Positions 1 to 9,104 of a stretch of 14,067 nucleotides of DNA are shown here, piece after piece. Both the position numbers and the translations under genes were made by a program. The notes below the pieces were generated by a model that worked only from the letters and a program-made list of their open reading frames with translations, made no database searches and had not been told where the DNA came from. The stretch is from positions 1 to 14,067 of the forward strand of contig CAXTBC010000076.1 of NCBI GenBank assembly GCA_964242595.1, in the 5' to 3' direction. The stretch's first letter is position 1. Every line of letters starts with the position of its first letter. This DNA is from BOG-908 sp964242595 (GTDB lineage Bacteria > Pseudomonadota > Alphaproteobacteria > Acetobacterales > Acetobacteraceae).

Positions 1-1
1 G

Positions 2-2116
<2,115 letters not shown>

Positions 2117-2119
<3 letters not shown>

Positions 2120-2247
2120 AGCAAGAATGGGGCTCTGCCCCAAACCCCGCTGGGGCCTCGAGGCCCCAGACCCCCATCCTTAAGTAGCGGGGGTCTGGGG
2201 CCTCTAGGCCCCAGCGGGGTTTGGGGCAGAGCCCCATTCTTGCTTCA
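2117..2247. repeat. 59-bp inverted repeat between convergent genes (likely bidirectional terminator)
   Basis: Arms 2117-2175 and 2189-2247 are reverse complements apart from one mismatch (C2159 against T2205), around a 13-base loop at 2176-2188. The arms are built from smaller nested G/C-rich palindromes, such as GGGGCTCTGCCCC and GGGGCCTCGAGGCCCC. The acnA stop codon overlaps the first bases of the left arm. The right arm is translated as the C-terminus of the IMPase-family gene. RNA from either strand would fold into a very long stem, so a transcription stop or mRNA 3'-end protection for both convergent genes is likely. There is no strong U tract. I recall similar GGGGTCTGGGGCC-type intergenic repeats in Acetobacteraceae genomes, but this was not checked. 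Confidence 0.93.
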
Positions 2248-3067
2248 GCAAAGCTTCCCTAAGCACCTCAAATCCAACCTCATCCGGCGCACAGATCAGC
2301 CCACCACCAAGCATCCCAGGCTGGTAATCGCTCCCATCGAACCGAGCCGCATAGCCGCCCGCCTCCCTGTGCAGCAGCCAACCCGGCAAATGGTCCCAGG
2401 GCATCAGCCGGTTGAACATGAGGAAGTGGCAGTGCCCCGCCGCCAGCATCCGGTACTCATGCGCCGCGCAGCGGAAATCGTAGGCCTGCGCGAGCTTTGG
2501 CAGGTTGGGCAGCACTACCGCGCGCACGTCAGGCGGCAGGTAGCGCCAGGATACCGCGCCGGACATGGCGGCCACCGAAGCGGGCTGCGCCACCCGTAGC
2601 GTCGTGCGCGTGCCGTCGGCCGCCTGTTCCCACGCACCCTCCCCACGCACGGCCAGCGACGAGCTGTCGGTCACCGGGTCGTGGATGACGCTGGCCGCCA
2701 CCTCGCCACCCAGCACGGCCGCCGCCATGGTGCCGAACAGCGGCAGGCCGGCGGCGAAGTTGGAGGTCCCGTCCACCGGGTCCACCACGAAGGCGAGTTC
2801 CGCGCCGGCCAGCCTGTCCAGCAGGGCAGGGTCGGCGGCGCAGGCCTCCTCGCCCACCACCAGGCAGCCGGGATGCAGGCGCTGCAGGCCCTTGGTGATT
2901 ATCGCCTCGGCCGCCACGTCGGCGTCGGTCACCAGATCCAGCGGGCCGCTCTTGGTGCGCACGGCGGCCAGGTCCAGCCTGCGGAAGCGCGGCATGATCT
3001 CGATGCGGGCGGCGGCGCGCAGCAGCAGATCCAGCTCGCGGGTCTGGGCGATGGTGAACGGGCTCAT
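2204..3067 (-). CDS. Inositol monophosphatase family protein
   Basis: A Mg2+-dependent sugar or nucleotide phosphatase of the IMPase/FBPase/CysQ superfamily, predicted cytoplasmic, 287 residues. Visible motifs are GEE (72-74), DPVDGTSNF (96-104, metal ligands D96 and D99) and WDHLPGW (224-230, D225). The true substrate cannot be read from sequence: inositol-1-phosphate, histidinol phosphate or 3'-phosphoadenosine phosphate are all possible, so no symbol is given. The ATG overlaps the stop of the upstream GNAT gene as ATGA, which implies translational coupling as the last gene of an rsmB-GNAT-IMPase operon. The last 13 residues (275-287, KQEWGSAPNPAGA) are encoded by the right arm of the 59-bp inverted repeat. 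The ancestral C-terminus therefore probably ended near residue 274, and the present stop TAG lies inside the repeat. Confidence 0.93.
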   Translation of the reverse strand: MSPFTIAQTRELDLLLRAAARIEIMPRFRRLDLAAVRTKSGPLDLVTDADVAAEAIITKGLQRLHPGCLVVGEEACAADPALLDRLAGAELAFVVDPVDGTSNFAAGLPLFGTMAAAVLGGEVAASVIHDPVTDSSSLAVRGEGAWEQAADGTRTTLRVAQPASVAAMSGAVSWRYLPPDVRAVVLPNLPKLAQAYDFRCAAHEYRMLAAGHCHFLMFNRLMPWDHLPGWLLHREAGGYAARFDGSDYQPGMLGGGLICAPDEVGFEVLREALLKQEWGSAPNPAGA

Positions 3068-3636
3068 GGGGCGGCTTGCGTGTCGTCAGAGGCGGTGAGC
3101 AGCCGGGTGATCGGGGTCCAGTGGTAGGCCACCTGGGGCAGGGCCAGCCCAGCAACCTGGGTGTGGCCCTCGGCGGCGGGGAAGCCGCCCAGATGCTGGT
3201 AGAACCAGCGGCTGGGGTTGGCGCGCAGCACCCATACGAACACCGACTGGCAGCCGCGGGCGCTGAGCTGGCTGGCGGCCGCCTGCATCATCTGCCGTCC
3301 CACGCCGCGGTCCCGCCAGTCATCGAGCACGTAGAGCGTCTCGATCTCGGAATCGCCCAGGCCGGGCGTGCGCGGCGGGCCAGCGGAGGCGAAGCCGACG
3401 ATCCGCGGGCCGCTGCCCGACGCCACGCGCGATCCGATCTCGGGGGCGGCCGCGGCCACCATGACGATGGCGCCGGAGGCGATGGCCGCGCGGTAGTGCA
3501 GGGCAAGCCGGGTGGGCGAGAGCTTCGCCAGGTAGTCGTCCGGCAGGATGCCCGGGTAGGCGCTGCGCCAGGCGGCGACGTGCACGGCGCCGATCGCCGT
3601 GGCATCGGTCAGTTCGGCGCGGCGCACGTTGATCAT
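3064..3636 (-). CDS. GNAT family N-acetyltransferase
   Basis: Transfers an acetyl group from acetyl-CoA to an amine; the substrate is unknown. Numbered from ATG 3636 the protein has 190 residues. The N-terminus (INVRRAELTDATAIGAVHVAAWRS) is typical of GNAT strand 1 and helix 1. The acetyl-CoA loop is LYVLDDWRDRGVGRQMM (101-117), with the R-x-x-G-x-G pattern at 108-113. A motif B-like WFYQHLGGF follows near 144-152. An in-frame ATG at 3687 would add 17 proline- and arginine-rich residues and place the start inside rsmB, so I prefer 3636, which matches the family N-terminus and lies 13 bases after the rsmB stop. The stop overlaps the IMPase start. It is probably co-transcribed with both neighbours. 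Confidence 0.9.
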   Translation of the reverse strand: MINVRRAELTDATAIGAVHVAAWRSAYPGILPDDYLAKLSPTRLALHYRAAIASGAIVMVAAAAPEIGSRVASGSGPRIVGFASAGPPRTPGLGDSEIETLYVLDDWRDRGVGRQMMQAAASQLSARGCQSVFVWVLRANPSRWFYQHLGGFPAAEGHTQVAGLALPQVAYHWTPITRLLTASDDTQAAP

Positions 3637-3649
3637 GCCGGCCAGCCTA

Positions 3650-4957
3650 TCACGCGGCTGCGGCGGCGGCGCGCTGCAAAACCGCACCGAAGAACCCGTC
3701 CGTGCCGTGGCGTTGCGGCGTGAGCACGAGGTAAGGGCCGGGGCAGGGAACCGGCGCCTCCAGCGACCACACCTCGGCCACCGGCACCACGCTGTAGGCC
3801 GGGTGGCGGGCGAGGAAGCCGTCTACCTGAGCCTCGTTCTCGGCTTCCAGCAGCGAGCAGGTGGCGTAGATCAACCGGCCGCCGGGCCGCACCAGCCGCT
3901 CGGCGGCATCGAGGATGCGGGCCTGCTTGGGGGCGAGCTCGGCCAAGTCGGCTTCGGCCAGGCGCAGGCGGCCGTCCGGGTTGCGGCGCCAGGTGCCGGT
4001 GCCGGTGCAGGGCGCGTCCACCAGCACGCGGTCGAAGCTCTGGGCGCGGCGCTTGGCCCATTTGTCGCCGTCGGTGGTCAAATGGCGCTCGGCATTGTGC
4101 ACGCCGGCGCGGCGCAGGCGCTTGGTGGCGCCCTCCAGCCGGATTTCGCTGACGTCGCAGGCCACCAGGTGGCCGCGGTTCTCCATGATGGCGGCGATGG
4201 CCAGCGTCTTGCCGCCGGCCCCGGCGCACCAGTCGGCCACCCGCATCCCCGGGATGGCCCCCACCAGGTGGGCGACCAGCTGGCTGCCTTCGTCCTGGAT
4301 CTCCACCGCACCCGTCTGGAAGGCGGCGCCGGAGGTGACGGCGCGGCGGTGGGCGACCCGCAGCCCCCAGGGCGAGTAGGGGGTGGGTTCGGCCTCGATC
4401 CCTTCGGCCAGCAAGGCGGCGCGCGCTTCGGGCAGGGTGGATTTCAGCAGGTTCACCCGTAGGTCGAGCGGCGCCGGCTCGCCCATGGCGGCCATCTCGG
4501 CCGGCAGGTCCTCGGCGAAGCGGGCCTGCAGGAGTGGCAGGATCCAGTCGGGCAGTTCCAGCCGCACCGCCTCGCCCATGCTGGGATGGTCCAGCGTGCG
4601 GCCTTCCAGCGGCCGCAGCACCGCTTTCTCTCCGGCCAGCAGCGGCGCCGGCGCGAACTGGCCGCCGGAGAAGCCCTGCAGCACGCCTTCCATCGTCCAG
4701 CCCTCCAGCAGCAGGCTGGCGGCCACCAGCAGGCGCGGCGCGGGGAACGCGCCGGCGCGCGCCAGCCACCAGCCTAGCCGGCGGCGGGCGCGCAGCACGC
4801 CCCACACGCGGTCCGACACCGCCCGCCGGTCGCCCGAGCCGATGAACCGGCGCTCGCGAAAGAAGTTGTTGGCCACCGCGTCGGCTGGCTTGCGGCCGGA
4901 GGAGTCGATCTGTTCGAGGAGCTCGATGGCGGCGAGGAGGCGGGCGGAAGGGGTCAT
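3650..4957 (-). CDS. rsmB: RsmB/NOP-family rRNA (cytosine-C5) methyltransferase
   Basis: SAM-dependent RNA m5C methyltransferase, 435 residues; the family member RsmB (Fmu/Sun) modifies C967 of 16S rRNA. The N-terminal part (about 1-140) looks like the NusB-like helical RNA-binding region. The Rossmann methyltransferase domain follows, with SAM motif I at DWCAGAGGKT (242-251). Motif IV is DAPCTGTGTW (314-323, with C317 in the PC dipeptide), and motif VI is IYATCSL (363-369). C367 in the TC dipeptide is the expected nucleophile and C317 the release cysteine, so the enzyme looks active. Several NOP-family paralogues exist in alphaproteobacteria, so the precise target is inferred. It is first gene of the minus-strand operon and is divergent from vapBC. 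In relatives an rsmB-like gene often neighbours guaB (from memory); here vapBC lies between them. Confidence 0.92.
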   Translation of the reverse strand: MTPSARLLAAIELLEQIDSSGRKPADAVANNFFRERRFIGSGDRRAVSDRVWGVLRARRRLGWWLARAGAFPAPRLLVAASLLLEGWTMEGVLQGFSGGQFAPAPLLAGEKAVLRPLEGRTLDHPSMGEAVRLELPDWILPLLQARFAEDLPAEMAAMGEPAPLDLRVNLLKSTLPEARAALLAEGIEAEPTPYSPWGLRVAHRRAVTSGAAFQTGAVEIQDEGSQLVAHLVGAIPGMRVADWCAGAGGKTLAIAAIMENRGHLVACDVSEIRLEGATKRLRRAGVHNAERHLTTDGDKWAKRRAQSFDRVLVDAPCTGTGTWRRNPDGRLRLAEADLAELAPKQARILDAAERLVRPGGRLIYATCSLLEAENEAQVDGFLARHPAYSVVPVAEVWSLEAPVPCPGPYLVLTPQRHGTDGFFGAVLQRAAAAAA

Positions 4958-5000
4958 GGAGCCTGTCTACCGCATGTTGCGTCGCGCGTCCTTGCAGGCC

Positions 5001-5036
5001 CTTGACGTCAAGCCTGGCCGCGATTGTTATATAAGA
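5001..5036 (+). promoter_or_regulatory. Putative vapBC promoter/operator
   Basis: A perfect 12-bp palindrome (CTTGACGTCAAG, 5001-5012) contains a -35-like TTGACG. About 20 bp downstream lies an AT-rich block TTATATAA (5027-5034), itself an 8-bp palindrome and the best -10 candidate. The spacing is longer than the ideal 17, so the exact hexamers are uncertain. VapB antitoxins usually autorepress through palindromes at their own promoter, so the 12-mer is a reasonable operator candidate. The same gap must also serve rsmB on the opposite strand. Confidence 0.45.
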
Positions 5037-5063
5037 CCGAAAAATTTCTATACGGACGTAAAC

Positions 5064-5321
5064 GTGGCACTCAGCTTGAAGGACAGAGAGACAGACAGGC
5101 TTGCCCGCGAGGTGGCGGCCCTGACGGGCGAGAGCTTGACGGAGGCCATACGCAACGCGTTGTCGCAGCGCCTCGCGCGGGAGCGCCTGCGACGCGGGCA
5201 GGCCGGCAGCCTGGCTGCCCAACTCTCCACGCTCGGTGCGGAATGCGCGGCCCTGCCGGACTACGATACCAGAACGCCGGATGAGCTGGCCGGTTACGAT
5301 GAGCACGGGATGTGGAGTTGA
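5064..5321 (+). CDS. vapB: VapB-type antitoxin (Rv0623/PSK transcription factor-like)
   Basis: Antitoxin of a type II toxin-antitoxin pair, 85 residues from GTG 5064. The start VALSLKDRETDRLAREVAAL followed by TGESLTEAIRNALSQRL matches the Rv0623-like (PSK_trans_fac) family. Its N-terminus forms a ribbon-helix-helix-like DNA-binding dimer. The C-terminus (about 65-85, PDYDTRTPDELAGYDEHGMW) is the segment expected to block the VapC active site. No ATG fits this start; the GTG has a GGA at 5054-5056 as a weak Shine-Dalgarno. The frame is open far upstream, but that part is rsmB antisense. The stop TGA overlaps the vapC ATG by one base (TGATG), the usual coupling in vapBC operons. Autoregulation through the upstream palindrome is inferred. 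Confidence 0.9.
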   Translation: MALSLKDRETDRLAREVAALTGESLTEAIRNALSQRLARERLRRGQAGSLAAQLSTLGAECAALPDYDTRTPDELAGYDEHGMWS

Positions 5322-5716
5322 TGGTCATCGACACGTCGGCGGTTGTCGCTATCCTGTTCGGCGAGGCTGATGAGCGAACCTACAGTACGGCCATTGAACG
5401 CGCTCCACTGCGCCTTCTTTCGGCGGTCACCAGGGTGGAGCTGTCCTTCGTCATCGAAGGCAGAAAAGGGGAGGCCGGACGCGCAGCCTTGGAGCGTTTC
5501 CTGGAGATCGTGGACGCGGAGGTGGTTCCGGTCACCCCGCAGCACGCCCAACTGGCGATCGGCGCCTTCCGGGCCTATGGCAAAGGGCGGCATAAGGCTG
5601 GGCTGAACATCGGCGACTGTTTCGCCTACGCGCTTGCCGCCGCCACCGGCTATAAGCTGCTATTTAAAGGCAATGACTTCGCACACACCGACATCGTGCC
5701 AGCCGATCTGAGCTAG
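5321..5716 (+). CDS. vapC: VapC-type PIN-domain ribonuclease toxin
   Basis: Mg2+-dependent endoribonuclease toxin, 131 residues from ATG 5321. The PIN acidic residues are in place: D4 in MVIDTSAVVAIL, E40 in AVTRVELS, D99 in NIGDCFAYALA and D119 in LLFKGNDFAHTDI. The toxin therefore looks intact. Known VapC toxins cleave tRNAs or the 23S sarcin-ricin loop; the target of this one cannot be read. A GTG at 5312 in the same frame would add MEL, but MVIDTSA is the canonical start and its ATG overlaps the vapB stop. The gene is plus-strand between two minus-strand housekeeping genes (rsmB and guaB), which suggests an inserted cassette. Confidence 0.93.
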   Translation: MVIDTSAVVAILFGEADERTYSTAIERAPLRLLSAVTRVELSFVIEGRKGEAGRAALERFLEIVDAEVVPVTPQHAQLAIGAFRAYGKGRHKAGLNIGDCFAYALAAATGYKLLFKGNDFAHTDIVPADLS

Positions 5717-5744
5717 CCGGTTCACGAATGCCGCCCGCAAATCC

Positions 5745-5798
5745 CGCGACAACGGAGTCAAAAGTGTTTTGCTTCTTCTCTTCAGAAAAGCAGGCCTT
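5745..5798 (-). repeat. A/T-rich hairpin repeat, copy A, just after guaB
   Basis: Read on the minus strand, this 54-base stretch matches 10255-10308 (copy C) at 50 of 54 positions by hand alignment. It begins five bases after the guaB stop. The order is AAGGCC, a small hairpin (CTTTTC/GAGAAG with a TGAA loop), GAAGCAAAA, CTTTTGACTCCG, then TGTCGCG. The hairpin followed by a short U run could end guaB transcription, and since vapC converges on it, possibly vapC transcription as well. Confidence 0.85.
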
Positions 5799-5803
5799 CC
5801 TTC

Positions 5804-7294
5804 CTACCCCTCCTGCCGATAATTCGGCGCCTCGCGCGTGATCGCCACGTCGTGCACATGGCTCTCTCGCAGCCCCGCCCCGGTGATCCGCCGGAACTGC
5901 GTGTTAGCGCGCAGGTCGGCGATGGTGGCCGCCCCGGTGTAGCCCATGCCCGCGCGCAGCCCGCCCACAAGCTGGTGCACCACGCCGCTCATCGGGCCCT
6001 TGTAGCCCACCCGGCCCTCCACGCCCTCGGGCACAAGCTTCAGCGTGTCGGTGATCTCCTGCTGGAAGTAGCGGTCCGCCGAGCCGCGCGCCATGGCCGA
6101 GATGCTGCCCATGCCGCGGTATGATTTGTAGGAGCGGCCCTGGTAGAGGAACACCTCGCCGGGCGCCTCGTCGGTGCCGGCCAGCAGGCTGCCGACCATG
6201 ACTGATTCCGCGCCGGCGCCGATGGCTTTCACGATGTCGCCGCTGGTGCGTATGCCGCCATCGGCGATGCTGGGGATGTCACGCGCCGCGCAGGCCGCCG
6301 CCGTCTCCATCACGGCGGAGAACTGCGGCACGCCCACGCCGGCCACCACGCGCGTGGTGCAGATGCTGCCTGGGCCGATGCCGATCTTCACACAGTCCGC
6401 CCCCGCGTCGATCAGCGCCACGGCGCCTTCGGGCGTGGCGACGTTGCCGGCCACCACCTGCACGGCGTTGGACAGCCGTTTGATGCGGTCCACCTGTGCC
6501 AGCACGCCCTGGCTGTGACCGTGCGCGGTGTCCACCACGATCACGTCCACCCCGGCGTCGATCAGCGCCTCGGCGCGGGCCTGGCCGTCGTCGCCCACGC
6601 CTGTGGCGGCGGCCACGCGCAGGCGGCCGAGTTCATCCTTGTTGGCCAGCGGGTGGGCCTGCGCCTTGTCCATGTCCTTCACAGTCACCAGGCCGACGCA
6701 GCGGAACGCCTCGTCGACCACGAGCAGCTTCTCGATACGGTGATGGTGCAGCAGGCGGCGGGCTTCGGCGGGAAGCGGGTTGCCGGTGACGGTCACCAGG
6801 TTCTCGTGCGTCATCAGCTCGCGCACCGGGATGGCCGTGTCGGTGGCGAAGCGCACGTCGCGGTTGGTCAGGATACCCACCAGCCTGCCGTCCTGCTCCA
6901 CCACGGGAATGCCGCTGATGCGCCATTGCGCCATCAGGGCGCGTGCCTCGGCCAGCGTCTGCTCCGGCCGGATGGTCACAGGGTTGACCACCATGCCGGA
7001 CTCGAACTTCTTCACCGAGCGGACCTGCGCCACCTGCTCGTCGATAGTCAGGTTCTTGTGGATGACGCCGATGCCGCCCTGCTGGGCCATGGCGATGGCC
7101 ATGGGGCCTTCACTCACGGTGTCCATGGCGGCGGCCAGCAGCGGGATGTTGAGTGCGATAGTGCGGGTGAGGCGCGTACGTGTGTCCGTGCGGGCGGGCA
7201 CCACCTGGGAGTACGCGGGCACCACCAGCACGTCGTCGAACGCCAGCGCCTCGATGATGCGGGGTGTGGCGGGGAGGATGTGGTCGGGGGCCAT
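5804..7294 (-). CDS. guaB: Inosine-5'-monophosphate dehydrogenase
   Basis: Oxidises IMP to XMP with NAD+, the first committed step of GMP synthesis in the cytoplasm. At 496 residues it is full length. The (beta/alpha)8 barrel starts near residue 10 (ALAFDDVLVVPAYS). It is interrupted by two CBS modules at about 98-215 (SGIPVVEQDGRLVGILTNRD and EKLLVVDEAFRCVGLVTVKD), which in the family bind adenine or guanine nucleotides and tune activity. The catalytic loop is GIGPGSICTTR (305-315, C312). The IMP site is ADGGIRTSGD (344-353), and the flap region holds YRGMGS and ADRYFQQE (392-413). The ATG at 7292-7294 is the natural start. It is probably transcribed alone from the promoter at 7326-7354, with repeat copy A as its 3' end. 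Confidence 0.98.
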   Translation of the reverse strand: MAPDHILPATPRIIEALAFDDVLVVPAYSQVVPARTDTRTRLTRTIALNIPLLAAAMDTVSEGPMAIAMAQQGGIGVIHKNLTIDEQVAQVRSVKKFESGMVVNPVTIRPEQTLAEARALMAQWRISGIPVVEQDGRLVGILTNRDVRFATDTAIPVRELMTHENLVTVTGNPLPAEARRLLHHHRIEKLLVVDEAFRCVGLVTVKDMDKAQAHPLANKDELGRLRVAAATGVGDDGQARAEALIDAGVDVIVVDTAHGHSQGVLAQVDRIKRLSNAVQVVAGNVATPEGAVALIDAGADCVKIGIGPGSICTTRVVAGVGVPQFSAVMETAAACAARDIPSIADGGIRTSGDIVKAIGAGAESVMVGSLLAGTDEAPGEVFLYQGRSYKSYRGMGSISAMARGSADRYFQQEITDTLKLVPEGVEGRVGYKGPMSGVVHQLVGGLRAGMGYTGAATIADLRANTQFRRITGAGLRESHVHDVAITREAPNYRQEG

Positions 7295-7325
7295 GGGCGC
7301 CGTGCTTTCGCTGCCTTGGCGGCGC

Positions 7326-7354
7326 TACTTAGGCTGGCGGGCGAGTTTCGGCAA
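7326..7354 (-). promoter_or_regulatory. Candidate guaB promoter
   Basis: On the minus strand TTGCCG (7354-7349) is separated by exactly 17 bp from TAAGTA (7331-7326). Transcription would start near 7319 and give a leader of about 25 bases before the guaB ATG. It lies between repeat copy B and the gene. Both hexamers are partial matches to the sigma-70 consensus. Confidence 0.5.
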
Positions 7355-7380
7355 CCGTTTGTGGTAAGGCAAGGTAAGCA

Positions 7381-7490
7381 GTTCTTTTTCGAGAAAAAGA
7401 ACCAAAAAGCTTTTGCTCCTTGTCGGGTGTACCCGGAGAGAGCCGCACCAGATAGTAAAAGCTTTTTGCTTCTTTTTCTCGAAAAAGAAG
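7381..7490. repeat. A/T-rich hairpin repeat, copy B (inverted pair), between rpsU and guaB
   Basis: Two 34-bp arms, 7381-7414 and 7457-7490, are reverse complements with only two differences, separated by 42 bases. Each arm also holds its own hairpin: GTTCTTTTT/AAAAAGAAC in the left arm and CTTCTTTTT/AAAAAGAAG in the right, both with a CGAG-type loop, followed by the palindrome AAAAGCTTTT. The two differences are a matched G/C swap that keeps the stem paired. Including GGAAGGCC the right arm reaches the rpsU stop codon (7502-7504), so it is probably the rpsU terminator. The left arm continues as GCTCC-TTGTCGGG, resembling the tails of copies A and C. Confidence 0.88.
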
Positions 7491-7501
7491 GCCTTCCTTG
7501 C

Positions 7502-7705
7502 TTAGAACCCCTCGCGCTCCAGGCGCTTGCGCTCCAGCTTGCGCGCCCGGCGCACAGCCTCGGCGGCTTCGCGGGCCCGGCGCTCGGACGGCTTCTCGAA
7601 GTGGCGGCGCAGCTTCATCTCGCGGAAGATGCCTTCACGCTGCATCTTCTTCTTCAGCGCCTTCAGCGCTTGATCGACATTGTTGTCACGGACGAGAACC
7701 TGCAC
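7502..7705 (-). CDS. rpsU: 30S ribosomal protein S21 (bS21)
   Basis: Small basic protein of the 30S subunit, 67 residues, located near the anti-Shine-Dalgarno end of 16S rRNA. The sequence QVLVRDNNVDQALKALKKKMQREGIFREMK followed by a highly basic tail (RRARKLERKRLEREGF) is diagnostic. The start is GTG at 7705; AAGGAG at 7722-7717 on the minus strand gives a good Shine-Dalgarno at 11 bases. It is divergent from def across about 200 bp. The stop codon is directly followed by the hairpin arm of copy B (GCAAGGAAGGCC), so the gene is probably monocistronic. A TATGAT hexamer on the minus strand inside the 7795-7807 inverted repeat may be its -10, without a convincing -35. Confidence 0.97.
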   Translation of the reverse strand: MQVLVRDNNVDQALKALKKKMQREGIFREMKLRRHFEKPSERRAREAAEAVRRARKLERKRLEREGF

Positions 7706-7903
7706 TTGGCCGCCTACTCCTTCATGCCTGTGTGCCCGGCCAGCCCGGGGCGCAAACGTGGCTATTCTTCCGGCATCCTACCGGCGAGGCGCGGCCTATA
7801 TCATAGGTCCGCGTTGCACCCCAAGTGGCAAAATGCTGTCCGGGTTGCCGGCTCGCCGCGGCACCGGAGCCGCCTCTCTCGATGCAGGGGCACCTCGCCC
7901 CAT
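7706..7903. other. Divergent rpsU/def intergenic region
   Basis: About 200 bp separate the divergent starts of rpsU and def. It holds the rpsU Shine-Dalgarno (AAGGAG, minus 7722-7717). A short inverted repeat CCTAT-ATC-ATAGG (7795-7807) lies near the middle, where divergent promoters would be expected. TATGAT on the minus strand within it could be a -10 for rpsU, with only weak -35 matches upstream. No open frame here looks coding. Confidence 0.5.
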
Positions 7904-8461
7904 ATGACTGGCATGGCCCTGCTCAAGATCGCCCGCATGGGCCACCCCGTGTTGCTGCAACGCGCTGCCCCGGTGGCCGACCCGGGTGCGCCAGAGGTGC
8001 GCCGCCTGGTGGCCGACATGATCGAGACCATGCTGGACGCGCCAGGCATCGGCCTGGCCGCGCCCCAGGTCCACGTGCCCTGGCGCCTGTTCGTCTTCCA
8101 CCTGCCGGCGGCGCGCACCGGCGAACCCGCGATGCCGCCGCAGGCCGTGATCAACCCGCAGCTGGAGTTGCTGGGCGAAGAGCGCGTGCTGCGCATCGAG
8201 GGCTGCCTGTCGATCCCCGGCCTGCGCGCCGCCGTGCCGCGCCACCTCCGCGTCCGCTACAGCGGCACCGATTGTGACGGCGCGCCGGTCGGCGGCGAGC
8301 TGGACGGCTTGGCCGCCAACGTGGTGCAGCACGAATACGACCACCTGGACGGCATACTCTACCCGATGCGCGTCATCGATTTCAGCCAGTTCGGCTTCGC
8401 CGAGGAACTGGCCCGCGCCAGCGATGACGGGCATCGCCCGCAGCAGGAGACGCCATCATGA
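7904..8461 (+). CDS. def: Peptide deformylase
   Basis: Removes the formyl group from the initiator methionine of nascent proteins, using a metal centre (Fe2+ in vivo) at the ribosome exit. From ATG 7904 it has 185 residues; from the ATG at 7913 (MALLKIARMGHPVL, the more family-like N-terminus) it has 182. All three family motifs are present, numbered from 7913: GIGLAAPQ (45-52), EGCLS (96-100, metal ligand C98) and QHEYDHLDG (139-147, ligands H140 and H144, catalytic E141). The enzyme should therefore be active. An AGGGG at 7886-7890 is the best but distant ribosome-binding match and favours 7904. The frame is open far upstream, but that is guaB antisense. The stop overlaps the coq9 ATG as ATGA. 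The usual partner fmt is not adjacent. Confidence 0.95.
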   Translation: MTGMALLKIARMGHPVLLQRAAPVADPGAPEVRRLVADMIETMLDAPGIGLAAPQVHVPWRLFVFHLPAARTGEPAMPPQAVINPQLELLGEERVLRIEGCLSIPGLRAAVPRHLRVRYSGTDCDGAPVGGELDGLAANVVQHEYDHLDGILYPMRVIDFSQFGFAEELARASDDGHRPQQETPS

Positions 8462-9024
8462 GCGACCAGCCTTCCCGCCAGGCCGCCCGCGACGATGCCG
8501 TCCGTGCGCTGCTGCCCACCGTGCCGCAGCACGGCTGGACGGTGGCCGCATTGCGCGAGGCGGCCGGCAAAGACGCCGACCTGCTGTTCCCCGGCGGCCC
8601 GCCGGACATGGTGGACGCCTACATCGACCTGGCCGACCGCGAGATGGTGGAGCGGGCCGCCCCGCTGGTCGCCGAGCAGAAGCTGTCACGCCGCGTACGC
8701 ACGCTCGTCGCAACTCGGCTGGAACTGGCGGCACCCCACAAGACTGCGGTGCGTCGCGCAGCCGCGGTGCTGGCGATGCCCGGCAACGCCCTGCTGGCCG
8801 CACGCTGCACTGCGCGAACGGTAGATGCGATCTGGGCCGCGGCAGGGGACACCAGCGCCGATTTCAGCTGGTATACCAAGCGTGCCATCCTGGCGTCGGT
8901 CTACAGCGCCACGCTGCTCTACTGGCTCAGCGGGCGGGACATGGACCAGGCGCTGGCCTTCCTGGACCGCCGGCTTGCCGGCGTGGCCAAGCTGGGCAAG
9001 CTGCGCGCCCGCCTGACAGGCTAG
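8458..9024 (+). CDS. coq9: COQ9 family ubiquinone biosynthesis protein
   Basis: Member of the COQ9 family, 188 residues. In mitochondria COQ9 is a lipid-binding partner of the COQ7 hydroxylase in ubiquinone synthesis, and the alphaproteobacterial homologues are assumed to act similarly at the membrane. The N-terminal part (12-70) has the helical TetR-like look of the family: RALLPTVPQHGWTVAALREAA, then LLFPGGPPDMVDAYIDLADREM. The C-terminal signature DTSADFSWYTKRAILASVY (131-149) followed by SATLLYWLSGRD is the most conserved block and is intact. The ATG lies within the def stop (ATGA), so translation is coupled to def. Functional linkage to def is not obvious, but this arrangement looks stable rather than broken. 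Confidence 0.92.
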   Translation: MSDQPSRQAARDDAVRALLPTVPQHGWTVAALREAAGKDADLLFPGGPPDMVDAYIDLADREMVERAAPLVAEQKLSRRVRTLVATRLELAAPHKTAVRRAAAVLAMPGNALLAARCTARTVDAIWAAAGDTSADFSWYTKRAILASVYSATLLYWLSGRDMDQALAFLDRRLAGVAKLGKLRARLTG

Positions 9025-9104
9025 GCTTCCCCCGGGCCCGTTTTTCGTTGCAACCAGGGTTCGTTCTTGGCGTTTCGAGGCCCGTAATTATCAAGGACTC
9101 ATCC

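Noticed and set aside
3633..5306. 557-codon minus-strand frame overlapping rsmB
   Set aside because: Its translation is Arg/Pro/Gly-rich low complexity, and the rsmB frame holds all methyltransferase motifs. It is a shadow frame.
6515..7903. Long plus-strand upstream extension of the def frame
   Set aside because: This part is antisense to guaB and rpsU and has no deformylase similarity; the real def start is 7904 or 7913.
9067..9094. TTGGCG...TATCAA as a promoter for the microprotein
   Set aside because: The -10 would overlap the ribosome-binding site, so transcription would start too late to include it.
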